Source: a virus. From it: a stretch of DNA of 41,018 bases. The position numbers were made by a program, and so were the translations under genes. The stretch spans positions 1-41,018 of IMG/VR virus record IMGVR_UViG_3300020154_000131; one strand, given 5' to 3'. Each line of letters opens with the position of its first letter. The first letter of the stretch is position 1. The notes under the pieces were generated by a model. The model was not told where the DNA came from and ran no database searches. It was given only the letters and a program-made list of their open reading frames with translations. Positions 30,832-39,662 of the stretch are shown in pieces.

Positions 30832-33800
30832 ATGACCATTTTAGCAGGCGACATAAAACTGTTTAAAAGCGACACGATGTCCGACGCCCCAGAGGGCGGC
30901 GGCGCCATTACCGGCGACGTGATCATCGACGGGCAAAGTAATAATATTTTCGACGACATATCGACGCTTGATCGCGTCTATGGCGCCGTGCACATGCGGA
31001 AAATATTTCCGGGCGTGAAAACCCAAACGACCGACAAATATTTCGGCTCGCATTTGATTTTAAGCAAACTGCCGGGCGATGGGAAAATCGGCGTCAATCT
31101 GTTTAATACCGGCGATTTTTTCGACCGCCGCCCGGCGGCACAGTCACGCGTCGAAAACTACCGGGCACAAGGGCCGACTTATAACGGCTTTTTGTGGGGC
31201 ACACAGTACCAAGGCAGCCGGGCCATCTCGATTTTTCAAAGCGAGACGGCGCCGATCCCCGGCATCGGCGACGTGCTGCTCATTGTTGATGGCACATCGG
31301 TTCAATATGTGCGTATCGTGCGCCTGACCGACAGCGTGCAGACGTTCACCGACGATCAGGGCCAGTTCAAACGCCGCATTTTAGAGATCGAGATCTCAGA
31401 CGTGCTGAATTATGACTTTGCCGGCGCCCAGATCAACCGGCTCGATACGGTCACGCCCGACGCCCGGCTTTATAAAACGGTCGTGGCCAATGCGGCCCGA
31501 TACTACAGCGCCAGGCCGCTGGCCGAAGCGGCCAATAATGGTGTCTACGGCATCAAAGTCGATTCGGTGTATTCGCAAGTCGTGCCGAGTTCACAATCTG
31601 AATTATCGCTGGTCGACATTGCGGCCGGTAGCTCGGCCGTGCCGATTATCGACGCGGCCATCGGCACGACCAGTTTCGAAACATCGGTCACCTTTTCGGC
31701 CGGCTCGACCCTTCATCTAGGCAATGCCTGCCTGCCCGGCTCGCTATGGATCCCGATCGATGGCGGCACGCTGATCGACGCGGCCGGCAGCATAAAAAGC
31801 GGCTCGACCGTGGTCGGCTCGATCGATTACGCGGCCGGCGTGCTGGTTTTCGGCGCCACATCGCCGACCTATGCCGGCAGTAAAACGGTCACATTCCGCC
31901 CGGCGGCGGCGCCGATCCGCGTGGCGGATACCGCATCGATCCGCGTCACGGCCGCGAATCGCGGCTATGTCTGGGCGCTTAATTTGAATTTACCACCCAA
32001 ACCCGGAGCGCTGCGCGTTAGTTATAGAGCATTGGGCAAATGGTATGAACTCAGAGACAACTGCGCCGGCGGCCTGATCGCCGACGAGGCCGGCATCGGC
32101 TCGGGTACGGTCAACTATGTGACCGGCAGCGTATCGGTCACGACCGAGGCCCTGCCCGACGCTGACAGCGATATTATTTTCGTGTGGGGCCAGCCGGCCG
32201 ATATTATCAACCGGGCCGGCATCACGCCGGGCGCCTTCAAGATCAAACACACGCTGACAAATGCCGCCTTTGACGCGGCGACGCTGGTCATCACCTGGAA
32301 CGACGGCACGGCCCGCACGGCCACCACCAACGCGGCCGGCGTCATATCCGGCGACGCCTCGGGCCAGGTCAATCTGACCACGCGCCTGGTCGAGTTTACG
32401 CCGGCGACTATTCCGCCCGGCGGAACGGTCTTCAATTTTGCGTATAGTTTCGGCACGCCCATTACTAAACACATCACGACGTTTAACACCGACGGCGACA
32501 GCGTCACGCTGGATCTGGGCGATACCAACATCAGCCCCGGCTCGATAAAAATCAGCTGGCAGGCCGCCTGGTCGGCCGATTCGCAGGAATTGAGCAGGGC
32601 GCCGGTTAAAGGCGACATTATTCAGCAGCATGACGCCGACAACAGCGCCGGCGCTTTGCGCGGCGGCCGATCGTCGACGGTCGACTACGCGGCCGGCACG
32701 CTGACTTTCGACCCGACCATCACGGCGACTTATAAACTCGCCACCCTGTCGCCAGGATTCGCGGCGATTGCACACCTCGACTCGATGGCGCCGGGCTATT
32801 TTAGATCGGCGACCGGCTACAGCGACGCAACAGCCAAGACAGCCATACCGGGCGCCTTCGATGTTGTCTATCGCACGGCGGCGGCCGGATCGGCGGCGAA
32901 TGAGTCGCTGACGCTGGCGCAAATTGAGATCGACTTAACGCCAGGCTATGCCGAAACCATCGTCGCGGGATCGGCCCTGTTCGTATTCGGCGGCCGCTCT
33001 TATGTCGACCGGCAAGGGCAATTATTTCATGACATCGATCGCCAAACCGGCGCCGGCACCTATGCCGGCACGATTGACTATTCATCGGGCCAGTGCACGC
33101 TGTCGAATTGGGCGAGCGGCGCCAGCGGCACGGTCACCCTGAAAGCGCTGGCCACGTCGATGAATTTCTCGCCGATCGAATATGCTGTCGGACGCACGCC
33201 CGCGGCCCCGATCAAAACCGGCGTGTTTCAGATCCGGGCCACGCCGGCCGACGGCGGCGGCCAGATTGTCGCGCCCGCCAACGCGGCCGGCAGGATCAGC
33301 ACGGCTGACATGGATGGCTTTATCGAGTATGAAACCGGCGTCTGGCGTGTGCGGTTCGGCCAGCTGGTCACGGCAGCCGGCAACGAGGGCGCCGACTGGT
33401 ATGACGCCAGCCAAATCGACGAAAACGGCAAGCTATTCAAGCCGCGTTATGTGCTCGCGGATTCAATCTTTATTGACACGGTCGCCTATACCTATCTGCC
33501 GCTCAGTTCGGCGATTTTGGGCCTCGATCCGGTTCGGCTGCCGGCCGATGGCCGCGTGCCGATCTATGCGAAAGGCGACGTGGTCGTCATCCTGCACGAT
33601 CAGACCACGACCGGCACCTATACCAGCGGCAGCACCACCGACCTGGGCCGGGCTCGCCTGGCGAAACTGACCGTGCGCGACCTGGCCGGCCAGCCACTCG
33701 ATGTCGCCAAATACGCGGCCAATCTGGACACCGGCATAATCACCTGGGGCGACCTGACCGGCATTTCGCAGCCGCTGACGATTGTCGACCGCATCGAAGA

Positions 33801-34362
33801 CATGGCGGTTCTGACCGATGTGCAGATCACCGGCGACCTGACCTTGAGCCAGCCGATCACGCACAATTTCCCGCAAGACGAAACGCTGGTAGCGAATGCG
33901 ATCATCTACGGCACGCTTTACGCCCGTACTTCGATCCCGTTCGATCAGCAGACCTGGTCGAACGAATGGAGCGACACGGCGATCGGCTCGACCGTGGCGG
34001 CGCAATATAACGCCACGCAATACCCGATCGCGGTCGACAATGCCAGCGCGATCGAGGAACGCTGGGCGCTGATTTTCACCAACGCGACGACCTTCAACGT
34101 CATCGGCGAGCATGTCGGCCAGATCGCATCGGGCACGATTGGCACCGACACGGCCCCGATCAATCCCAACACCGGCGAGCCCTATTTTACCCTGCTGGCC
34201 GGCGGCTGGGGCGCCGGCTGGTCGGCTGGCAATGTTTTACGGTTTAACACCTACGCGGCCGCGCCGCCGGCCTGGATCATTCAATCGATCGCCCAGGGCG
34301 AGGCAACATCAAGCGACTTTACCTTTTGTCTCGAAATGCGCGGCGACATTGACACGCCCTAA
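30832..34362 (+). CDS. Large distal tail protein with repeated beta domains
   Basis: A 1176-residue protein, the largest in the window. The N-terminal ~290 residues (GDIKLFKSDTMSDAPEGGGAITGDVIIDGQSNNIFDDISTLDRVYGAVHMRKIFPGV ... FFDRRPAAQSRVENYRAQGP) form a distinctive domain I associate with tail proteins of B3-like transposable siphoviruses. The rest is a string of Ig-like or fibronectin-like beta domains marked by recurring 'G.(V/I)DYaaG...F' segments, e.g. near residues 337, 620, 745 and 825. It is probably part of the baseplate or tail tip. The coding strand is rich in GCC/GGC codons like the neighbouring genes. Confidence 0.8.
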   Translation: MTILAGDIKLFKSDTMSDAPEGGGAITGDVIIDGQSNNIFDDISTLDRVYGAVHMRKIFPGVKTQTTDKYFGSHLILSKLPGDGKIGVNLFNTGDFFDRRPAAQSRVENYRAQGPTYNGFLWGTQYQGSRAISIFQSETAPIPGIGDVLLIVDGTSVQYVRIVRLTDSVQTFTDDQGQFKRRILEIEISDVLNYDFAGAQINRLDTVTPDARLYKTVVANAARYYSARPLAEAANNGVYGIKVDSVYSQVVPSSQSELSLVDIAAGSSAVPIIDAAIGTTSFETSVTFSAGSTLHLGNACLPGSLWIPIDGGTLIDAAGSIKSGSTVVGSIDYAAGVLVFGATSPTYAGSKTVTFRPAAAPIRVADTASIRVTAANRGYVWALNLNLPPKPGALRVSYRALGKWYELRDNCAGGLIADEAGIGSGTVNYVTGSVSVTTEALPDADSDIIFVWGQPADIINRAGITPGAFKIKHTLTNAAFDAATLVITWNDGTARTATTNAAGVISGDASGQVNLTTRLVEFTPATIPPGGTVFNFAYSFGTPITKHITTFNTDGDSVTLDLGDTNISPGSIKISWQAAWSADSQELSRAPVKGDIIQQHDADNSAGALRGGRSSTVDYAAGTLTFDPTITATYKLATLSPGFAAIAHLDSMAPGYFRSATGYSDATAKTAIPGAFDVVYRTAAAGSAANESLTLAQIEIDLTPGYAETIVAGSALFVFGGRSYVDRQGQLFHDIDRQTGAGTYAGTIDYSSGQCTLSNWASGASGTVTLKALATSMNFSPIEYAVGRTPAAPIKTGVFQIRATPADGGGQIVAPANAAGRISTADMDGFIEYETGVWRVRFGQLVTAAGNEGADWYDASQIDENGKLFKPRYVLADSIFIDTVAYTYLPLSSAILGLDPVRLPADGRVPIYAKGDVVVILHDQTTTGTYTSGSTTDLGRARLAKLTVRDLAGQPLDVAKYAANLDTGIITWGDLTGISQPLTIVDRIEDMAVLTDVQITGDLTLSQPITHNFPQDETLVANAIIYGTLYARTSIPFDQQTWSNEWSDTAIGSTVAAQYNATQYPIAVDNASAIEERWALIFTNATTFNVIGEHVGQIASGTIGTDTAPINPNTGEPYFTLLAGGWGAGWSAGNVLRFNTYAAAPPAWIIQSIAQGEATSSDFTFCLEMRGDIDTP

Positions 34363-34384
34363 CACCAGTTAAGGAATTATTAGC

Positions 34385-34798
34385 ATGGCAGATTTAGCCC
34401 TTTCTTTAGGCACGCGAAACGATCGCCTGCAGGCGATTTTGAACAAATTGGACGCCGGAACCGGCCCAGGGAAATTATTAGTTTATACCGGACCGCGGCC
34501 GGCCACCGGCGCCGCCATCACCACGCAGACGCTCATCGGCACCTGTGTTTTGTCTGATCCGGCCGGCACGGTCGCCGATGCGCAGCTGACGTTTTCGCCG
34601 ATCAGCGACGACCTCGCGGCCGATGCCGATGGCGAAATCGCCTGGGTTCGCGGCGTCGATAGCGACGATAATTTCGTTTTAGACATGGGCGCCGGCCTGG
34701 CCGGCAGCGGCAAAACGGTTATTTTCGACACGCTCACGGCCAAACTGGGCGGAATCATTAAATTCCTGGCCGGCGCCATCATGGAGGGCAACGCATGA
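34385..34798 (+). CDS. Conserved tail-region protein, unknown (137 residues)
   Basis: A small protein with AAGGA before the ATG. It opens with a helix (LGTRNDRLQAILNKLDAGTGPGKLLVYTGPRPATG) and continues as a beta sheet (TLIGTCVLSDPAGTVADAQLTFSPISDDLAADADGEIAWVRGVDSDDNFVLDMGAG). It is coupled to the next gene. It belongs to the set of five genes after the large tail protein that recur together in this phage group. Its role is unknown, probably structural. Confidence 0.7.
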   Translation: MADLALSLGTRNDRLQAILNKLDAGTGPGKLLVYTGPRPATGAAITTQTLIGTCVLSDPAGTVADAQLTFSPISDDLAADADGEIAWVRGVDSDDNFVLDMGAGLAGSGKTVIFDTLTAKLGGIIKFLAGAIMEGNA

Positions 34799-35208
34799 CC
34801 TGGATAATTAAAGGCAGCGTACAGGGCCAATATGCGACGCCCGTCACCGTGCGCGTTTATCGGCTGGATACGGGCGAGCTGGTCGGCGTGGCCAGTCTAG
34901 TGACCGGCGACTATGTGATCGTCGTGCCCGAGGATACGGCCTATTTTTTGACCTGTACGGCCGACATCGGCAGGCCGTGGGAACCGGGCAAATTTCGCGC
35001 CGTCGGCGAGCTGGTATTCCCCAGAAACGCCCCGGCGATCGTGCCTTATTATTTCAAATGCACGGGCGCCGGGCAGTCTGGGCAGACCGAGCCCGACTTT
35101 GTCGGGACGCCTTTAGTGATCATTCCTGATGGCGAATGCGAATGGGAACGTGTCGAACGCATCCCCGAGCCGCTGATCCAGTTTCCGGTTTTACCTATCT
35201 TAATTTAA
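34795..35208 (+). CDS. Conserved tail-region protein with N-terminal beta-sandwich (137 residues)
   Basis: Starts in a 4-nt overlap. The first ~70 residues (WIIKGSVQGQYATPVTVRVYRLDTGELVGVASLVTGDYVIVVPEDTAYFLTC) read like a carboxypeptidase-regulatory or transthyretin-type beta-sandwich, as in the gene at 36397. The second part (VPYYFKCTGAGQSGQTEPDFVGTPLVIIPDGECEWERVE) resembles segments of phage tail fibres. It is probably a tail-tip component; no enzymatic motif is visible. Confidence 0.65.
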   Translation: MTWIIKGSVQGQYATPVTVRVYRLDTGELVGVASLVTGDYVIVVPEDTAYFLTCTADIGRPWEPGKFRAVGELVFPRNAPAIVPYYFKCTGAGQSGQTEPDFVGTPLVIIPDGECEWERVERIPEPLIQFPVLPILI

Positions 35209-35218
35209 GGCGTTTTTC

Positions 35219-36400
35219 ATGAGCGGCACAGAAATCATATTAATCAGATCAAGCGACTACGGCGCTCCGGTTATCAACGGCACCCAGGGCAGTTTAACGG
35301 CAGCCCTCAAAGCGGCGCTGCAGGACGGCTTCAACCCACAGCCCATTCAAAGCATTACCCGCAGCGGATCGACGGCCACGGTCACTTTCGCGGATCCGCA
35401 CAACTACAACCCGGACGGACTGACCAAAATCCTGCTGGCCGGCATTGATCAGGCGGAATACAACGGCATTTTTGAGCCGTTTAACGTCACCCAGCTGTCG
35501 GTCGACATCACCGTGACCGGATCGCCGGCCACGCCGGCCACCGGCGCCGGCATGACGGCCAAAGTCGCCCCGCTCGGCTGGAGTGAAGTATTCAGCGCCA
35601 CGGGCAAAGCGGTATTCAGAAGCAACGAGGCCACGTCCACCCGGTTATATTTACGCGTCGATGATACCGGCGCCGCGACAACAGACTCGTATCGCTCGGC
35701 GCTGATCCGCGGCTATGAGACCATGGCCGACGTGGACACCGGCACCGGGCCATTCCCGACGGTCGCGCAGTCGGCGAACGGTCTGTATGTGACCAAATCG
35801 TTTACCTTAGACGCCACGCCCAGAAACTGGATCATTATCGGCGACGGGTTCGAGTTTTTCTTATTGCTGGCACACGGTTATAGTTCGACGCATAATATTT
35901 ATACGTCACATCATTTCGGCGATCCGGCCTCAGAAATGGCCAGCGACCCGTTCGGCTGTTTGATTAATGGTTTAAATGCATCGATTTACAATAATTATCC
36001 CGATAGCACGCCAAGCCAAATCCTAAACAGCTGGGGCGGTCAAAACGGGCATTTTATGGCGAGATCTTATACGCAGGCCGGTGGATCGATTCAGGTCGGA
36101 AAACAGGGCAATTATGTAGCGGGGACTGGACATTTAGGCCGAGGCAATATTCCTTATCCGGCGCCGCTGAATAATGGCATTTATCACTCGCCGGTCACGG
36201 TTCACGAAGCATCAGGAAACGTCATCAGGGCGACATTAAAAGGCATTCTGCAACCGCTCCATACGCAACCGTTAGGGCATGGCGCCTTATTGCCGGCGAA
36301 TCTGTCGCCGATCGGCCGCCGGCTGTTCGCGGTTGCAACAGCTTTTTCGAACGCCACCGCCGGCGAAACGCATTTTGACATCGATGGGCCGTGGCGATGA
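35219..36400 (+). CDS. Conserved virion protein, unknown (393 residues)
   Basis: This protein (MSGTEIILIRSSDYGAPVINGTQGSL-type start, given here in part) has a beta-rich N-terminal ~120 residues with ITRSGSTATVTFADPHNYNPDGLTKILLAGIDQAEYNG. A central globular region (WIIIGDGFEFFLLLAHGY ... HHFGDPASEMASDPFGC) is histidine- and aromatic-rich. The C-terminus carries PYPAPLNNGIYHSPVTVHE. Its length and position fit a tail-tip or receptor-contact protein. It is less GC-rich in its second half than the other tail genes, which may reflect exchange of host-contact sequence. Confidence 0.7.
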   Translation: MSGTEIILIRSSDYGAPVINGTQGSLTAALKAALQDGFNPQPIQSITRSGSTATVTFADPHNYNPDGLTKILLAGIDQAEYNGIFEPFNVTQLSVDITVTGSPATPATGAGMTAKVAPLGWSEVFSATGKAVFRSNEATSTRLYLRVDDTGAATTDSYRSALIRGYETMADVDTGTGPFPTVAQSANGLYVTKSFTLDATPRNWIIIGDGFEFFLLLAHGYSSTHNIYTSHHFGDPASEMASDPFGCLINGLNASIYNNYPDSTPSQILNSWGGQNGHFMARSYTQAGGSIQVGKQGNYVAGTGHLGRGNIPYPAPLNNGIYHSPVTVHEASGNVIRATLKGILQPLHTQPLGHGALLPANLSPIGRRLFAVATAFSNATAGETHFDIDGPWR

Positions 36401-36780
36401 GCAGCGGCGGTTTGATTGCCCTGGTATTGCGTAAAACCCTGCTGGAATGGTCGACCATGCCCAAGCGGCCGAGCGTTTTTATCAATCAGTCTATGCTGAC
36501 TACGGGCTTTGATGACAGACATCCAATCTACGGAGGCACGGCGGCGGGAACGGGCGTCGGCACGGTTTCCGGCGTCGTCAAACTCGGCGCATTGCCGGCC
36601 AAACGGCGCGTGCGGCTGTATGAAGCGAGCACCGGCGTTTTGATTCGCGAACAATGGGCCGGCGCTGATGGCAGCTACCGTTTCGAAGGCCTCAGAAAAG
36701 ATTACAAATACACCGTCACGGCGGTCGATTACTCGGGCGTTTATAACGATGTCATAAAAGCCAATATCACGCCGATCTAA
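36397..36780 (+). CDS. Small tail protein with carboxypeptidase-regulatory-like domain
   Basis: A 127-residue protein starting in an ATGA overlap. Its C-terminal half (GTVSGVVKLGALPAKRRVRLYEASTGVLIREQWAGADGSYRFEGLRKDYKYTVTAVDYSGVYNDVIKANITP) is a clear seven-stranded regulatory-like beta domain, used in phage tails as a decoration or binding module. It is probably incorporated in the tail tip together with the following 832-residue protein. Confidence 0.75.
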   Translation: MSSGGLIALVLRKTLLEWSTMPKRPSVFINQSMLTTGFDDRHPIYGGTAAGTGVGTVSGVVKLGALPAKRRVRLYEASTGVLIREQWAGADGSYRFEGLRKDYKYTVTAVDYSGVYNDVIKANITPI

Positions 36781-39278
36781 TGAGCTACACGCCGCCGCCT
36801 GGCAATGCCGCCGACCTGTTTCTCGACGGGGCGTATGCCGCCCCAGCGGGCGATGCCGTCGAGCTGAATTTTGTCCCGCTGCCAGACGGCAGCGCTGTCG
36901 GCATTTTATCGGGCAGGCTAGACGATGCCGCGGGCTTGTTTTCGGCCGATGTCGTGACCGTCTCGTCTGGAACGATTTCGGCAACGCTGGACGACGCCAC
37001 GGGCGCATTTTATGGCGCTGTTCAATCGGGATTATCCGGCACGATTTCGGCGACGCTTGAGGATGTCGCCGGCGCATTTTCGGCCGCCCTGCCGCCGGCG
37101 GCATTGGGCACGATTTCGGCGACGCTGGACGACGCAGCCGGCGCATTTTCGGCGGCTTATGACTTCAACACACACCGATTCATAACCAGCAGCTGGAACG
37201 CCACCGAAGCGACGATGCAACCGATCGCGGCGACGGTTCGATCGATCCAGAGGGCGCCGGCGCCATCGAGCGGCCAGGCGGCGGTCGTGGCGTCGGCGGC
37301 CCTGCCGATCCGGTCTGGCGTGCGGTCGGATCTGAATCAATCGGCGCCATTATGGTTCGAGACGAAATCAACGCAGCAGGCCGGGCAGGCGCTCGCACAG
37401 GCGGCGAACGTCGACCTGGCGCAGCTGCTGCCGGTGGCGGCTGATATTTGTGCTGATACGAAAGAAACGGCCGGCCTTTCGAGCGCGACGCAGGCCGGCT
37501 TTAATCTGCTGGCGTTTAATATCTTTGACTTATGCGGCGCCGCTGACGACGCCGGCAAAACGCACCACACCTTCACCCGGTCGTTTTATATCGAGCCCGA
37601 TCCGGCCTATACGCCATCGACCGATTTCGACCTGGGCGGCGTGTCGCAGTATTCGCCGATAGTGGTCGAGCGCATCCGTTATTTTCCGTCGTCGGATCTG
37701 GTGTTCAGCGAGCCGATGCCGGCCGACGAACAGCCGGTCGTTCTTGACTTTCCCGGCTTTAATGTGCCCTATTATGACTATACCTTTCATATCTACGACG
37801 AACCGGCGGCGCCTTATTCGCCATCGACCGATTTCGTACTGCCTTATTCGTCAGCGCTGGTCACGGTCAACGATGTCGAGCAGATCGGCGGAATCCGGTT
37901 CAGTTTTGCCGCGACCTGGCGGCAGGCCGGCCGCCTCGATGTCGAGCGCTGCGCCCCGGTCGACGCCGCACGCCGGCCGCCGCCCGGAACCAGCGTATGG
38001 ATCGATCCGCCCAGGCGGCCGCCTGTTACGCCGCCGGAGCATGTTGTTTTCAATATCAAAACAAAAACGGCTTACATCATGAATCATTCTTTGTCTGTCA
38101 CCTTGTTAGACCTGACGCCGATCCCGATGTCGGCGGTTAGGCTCAGCTATGACGCCGATGCGTTCGCCTGGCAGTTCAGCGGCCAGCTGGCCGACAAGGC
38201 GGCGCTGCCGCTAGTCAAACAGGCCGCCGGCCAGCCGCCCGTTCAGCTGATCGTTACGATTAACGGCTACAGCTGGAAAGTGCTGGTCGAACGGATCGGC
38301 CGCGGGCATGAGTTCGGCCGGAATAACATCACGCTGAACGGCCACGGGCTGACGGCGCTGCTGGGCCAGCCGTATCAGCAGCCGGCCAGCGCCACGCAGG
38401 GCAGCGCTCTGACGGTTCAGCAGCTCGCCGAGCTGCATCTGCCGCCCGATTGGTCGATCAACTGGACGGCGCCGACCTGGCTGGTGCCCGCGAACGCGTA
38501 TAGCTACAGCAACCAGACGCCGATTCAGGCGCTGGCCAGCATCGCCAAAGACATCGGCGCTATGCTGGTACCGGCCCGCGACAGCCAGACGATCGCCATC
38601 ATGCCGCGCTATCCGGTTTTACCCTGGGCATTCGACCAAGCCGAGCCCGATGTCACGATTCCCGACGCCCCGATCGTCGCTGTCAACGAAACGACCGTCG
38701 CGCCCAGCCAGGCGAACGCGGTCTATGTGCACGGCGGCGAAGTCGGCGGCGTGCTGGCCTGGTGCCGGCTCAATGGCACGGCCGGCGATCGCCTGGCGTC
38801 TAGCGTATCAAATGCCCTGCTGACGGATGTCGTCGGCTGCCGAGCCCTGGGCGAACGCATCCTGGCCGGGCAATATAAGCAGCCTGGCATTCAGTCGATC
38901 ACGCTGCCGATGGATGGCGTCATGATCCCGCTGCTGTCGGTCAGCCAGCTGGCCGAGATCACGGTCGACGGTTCGCCCGTGCGCGGCATCGTCAACGGCG
39001 TCGCGATTGAAGCCACGCTGGCCAGCGTGCGGCAGACGATCCAGATCGGCGAGGAAACGCCGAACCAGTGGACATTGTTCAAAGATCTGCTGCCGCGTGA
39101 TCCGCTGCTGGTCGCAACGCTGTCGAGCACCGACGGCAGCACGGCGATCATGACGCTGCTCGATGGCGGCGTCGTGCGCGTGCGCGGCACGGGCACGGTC
39201 GGCAATAAATACTATATCCGGGCCGGCAAGATCGACGGCGAGGCGCCGAACATGATGGAGAATGAGGTGGTTATTTAA
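36780..39278 (+). CDS. Terminal tail-tip/hub protein with 23-residue repeats
   Basis: An 832-residue protein, the last phage gene. Residues 41-132 are four 23-residue repeats of the type GTISATLDDATGAFxxAV. After an Ala-rich region and two beta domains with PSTDFDLGG/PSTDFVLPY, the second half (about 430-832) looks like a tail hub: LSVTLLDLTPIPMSAVRLSYDADAFAWQFSGQLADKAALPL, WKVLVERIGRGHEFGRNNITLNGHGLTALLG, QTPIQALASIAKDIGAMLVPARDSQTIAIMPRYP. The last ~60 residues (LLPRDPLLVATL...) are duplicated by the stub gene at 313-603. Receptor binding or hub function is inferred. The stop is immediately followed by a terminator hairpin. Confidence 0.8.
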   Translation: MSYTPPPGNAADLFLDGAYAAPAGDAVELNFVPLPDGSAVGILSGRLDDAAGLFSADVVTVSSGTISATLDDATGAFYGAVQSGLSGTISATLEDVAGAFSAALPPAALGTISATLDDAAGAFSAAYDFNTHRFITSSWNATEATMQPIAATVRSIQRAPAPSSGQAAVVASAALPIRSGVRSDLNQSAPLWFETKSTQQAGQALAQAANVDLAQLLPVAADICADTKETAGLSSATQAGFNLLAFNIFDLCGAADDAGKTHHTFTRSFYIEPDPAYTPSTDFDLGGVSQYSPIVVERIRYFPSSDLVFSEPMPADEQPVVLDFPGFNVPYYDYTFHIYDEPAAPYSPSTDFVLPYSSALVTVNDVEQIGGIRFSFAATWRQAGRLDVERCAPVDAARRPPPGTSVWIDPPRRPPVTPPEHVVFNIKTKTAYIMNHSLSVTLLDLTPIPMSAVRLSYDADAFAWQFSGQLADKAALPLVKQAAGQPPVQLIVTINGYSWKVLVERIGRGHEFGRNNITLNGHGLTALLGQPYQQPASATQGSALTVQQLAELHLPPDWSINWTAPTWLVPANAYSYSNQTPIQALASIAKDIGAMLVPARDSQTIAIMPRYPVLPWAFDQAEPDVTIPDAPIVAVNETTVAPSQANAVYVHGGEVGGVLAWCRLNGTAGDRLASSVSNALLTDVVGCRALGERILAGQYKQPGIQSITLPMDGVMIPLLSVSQLAEITVDGSPVRGIVNGVAIEATLASVRQTIQIGEETPNQWTLFKDLLPRDPLLVATLSSTDGSTAIMTLLDGGVVRVRGTGTVGNKYYIRAGKIDGEAPNMMENEVVI
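36900..37175 (+). repeat. Four tandem 69-bp (23-residue) repeats in the last tail gene
   Basis: The repeats begin with GILSGRLDDAAGLF, GTISATLDDATGAF, GTISATLEDVAGAF and GTISATLDDAAGAF at a period of 23 residues. The nucleotide units share ACGATTTCGGCxACGCT. Such repeats can vary in number by recombination and often form a stalk. Confidence 0.85.
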
Positions 39279-39303
39279 GGAGGGTGTTAATGTGTCCCTC
39301 CTT
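39277..39303 (+). terminator. Terminator-like hairpin at the end of the late operon
   Basis: AAGGAGGG (39277-39284) pairs perfectly with CCCTCCTT (39296-39303) around an 11-nt loop, directly after the stop of the last tail gene. Only TTTGC... follows, so the T-run is short. It lies between the last gene and the phage right end and is the natural end of the late transcript. Confidence 0.65.
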
Positions 39304-39326
39304 TGCTGCAATTTGCAATAAAAAAT

Positions 39327-39373
39327 TGTGCCAAATATCGCGCAAATCTGTGCCAAATATCGCGCAAAGCTAC

Positions 39374-39374
<1 letters not shown>
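39327..39374 (-). repeat. Right end of the Mu-like prophage: two tandem transposase sites
   Basis: TGTGCCAAATATCGCGCAAA occurs at 39327-39346 and 39349-39368, a period of exactly 22 bp, the size of MuA binding sites R1 and R2. It is followed by GCTACA (39369-39374), giving a CA terminus. ATTTGCAATAAAAA just inside (39311-39324) may be a third, weaker site. The next five bases, CCGTA (39375-39379), are the expected target duplication on this side. Confidence 0.75.
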
Positions 39375-39648
<274 letters not shown>

Positions 39649-39662
39649 AACCGTGCAGGTGA

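Noticed and set aside
36900-37175. Diversity-generating retroelement target or invertible tail-fibre segment
   Set aside because: No reverse transcriptase, template repeat, or Gin-type recombinase gene was found in the window.
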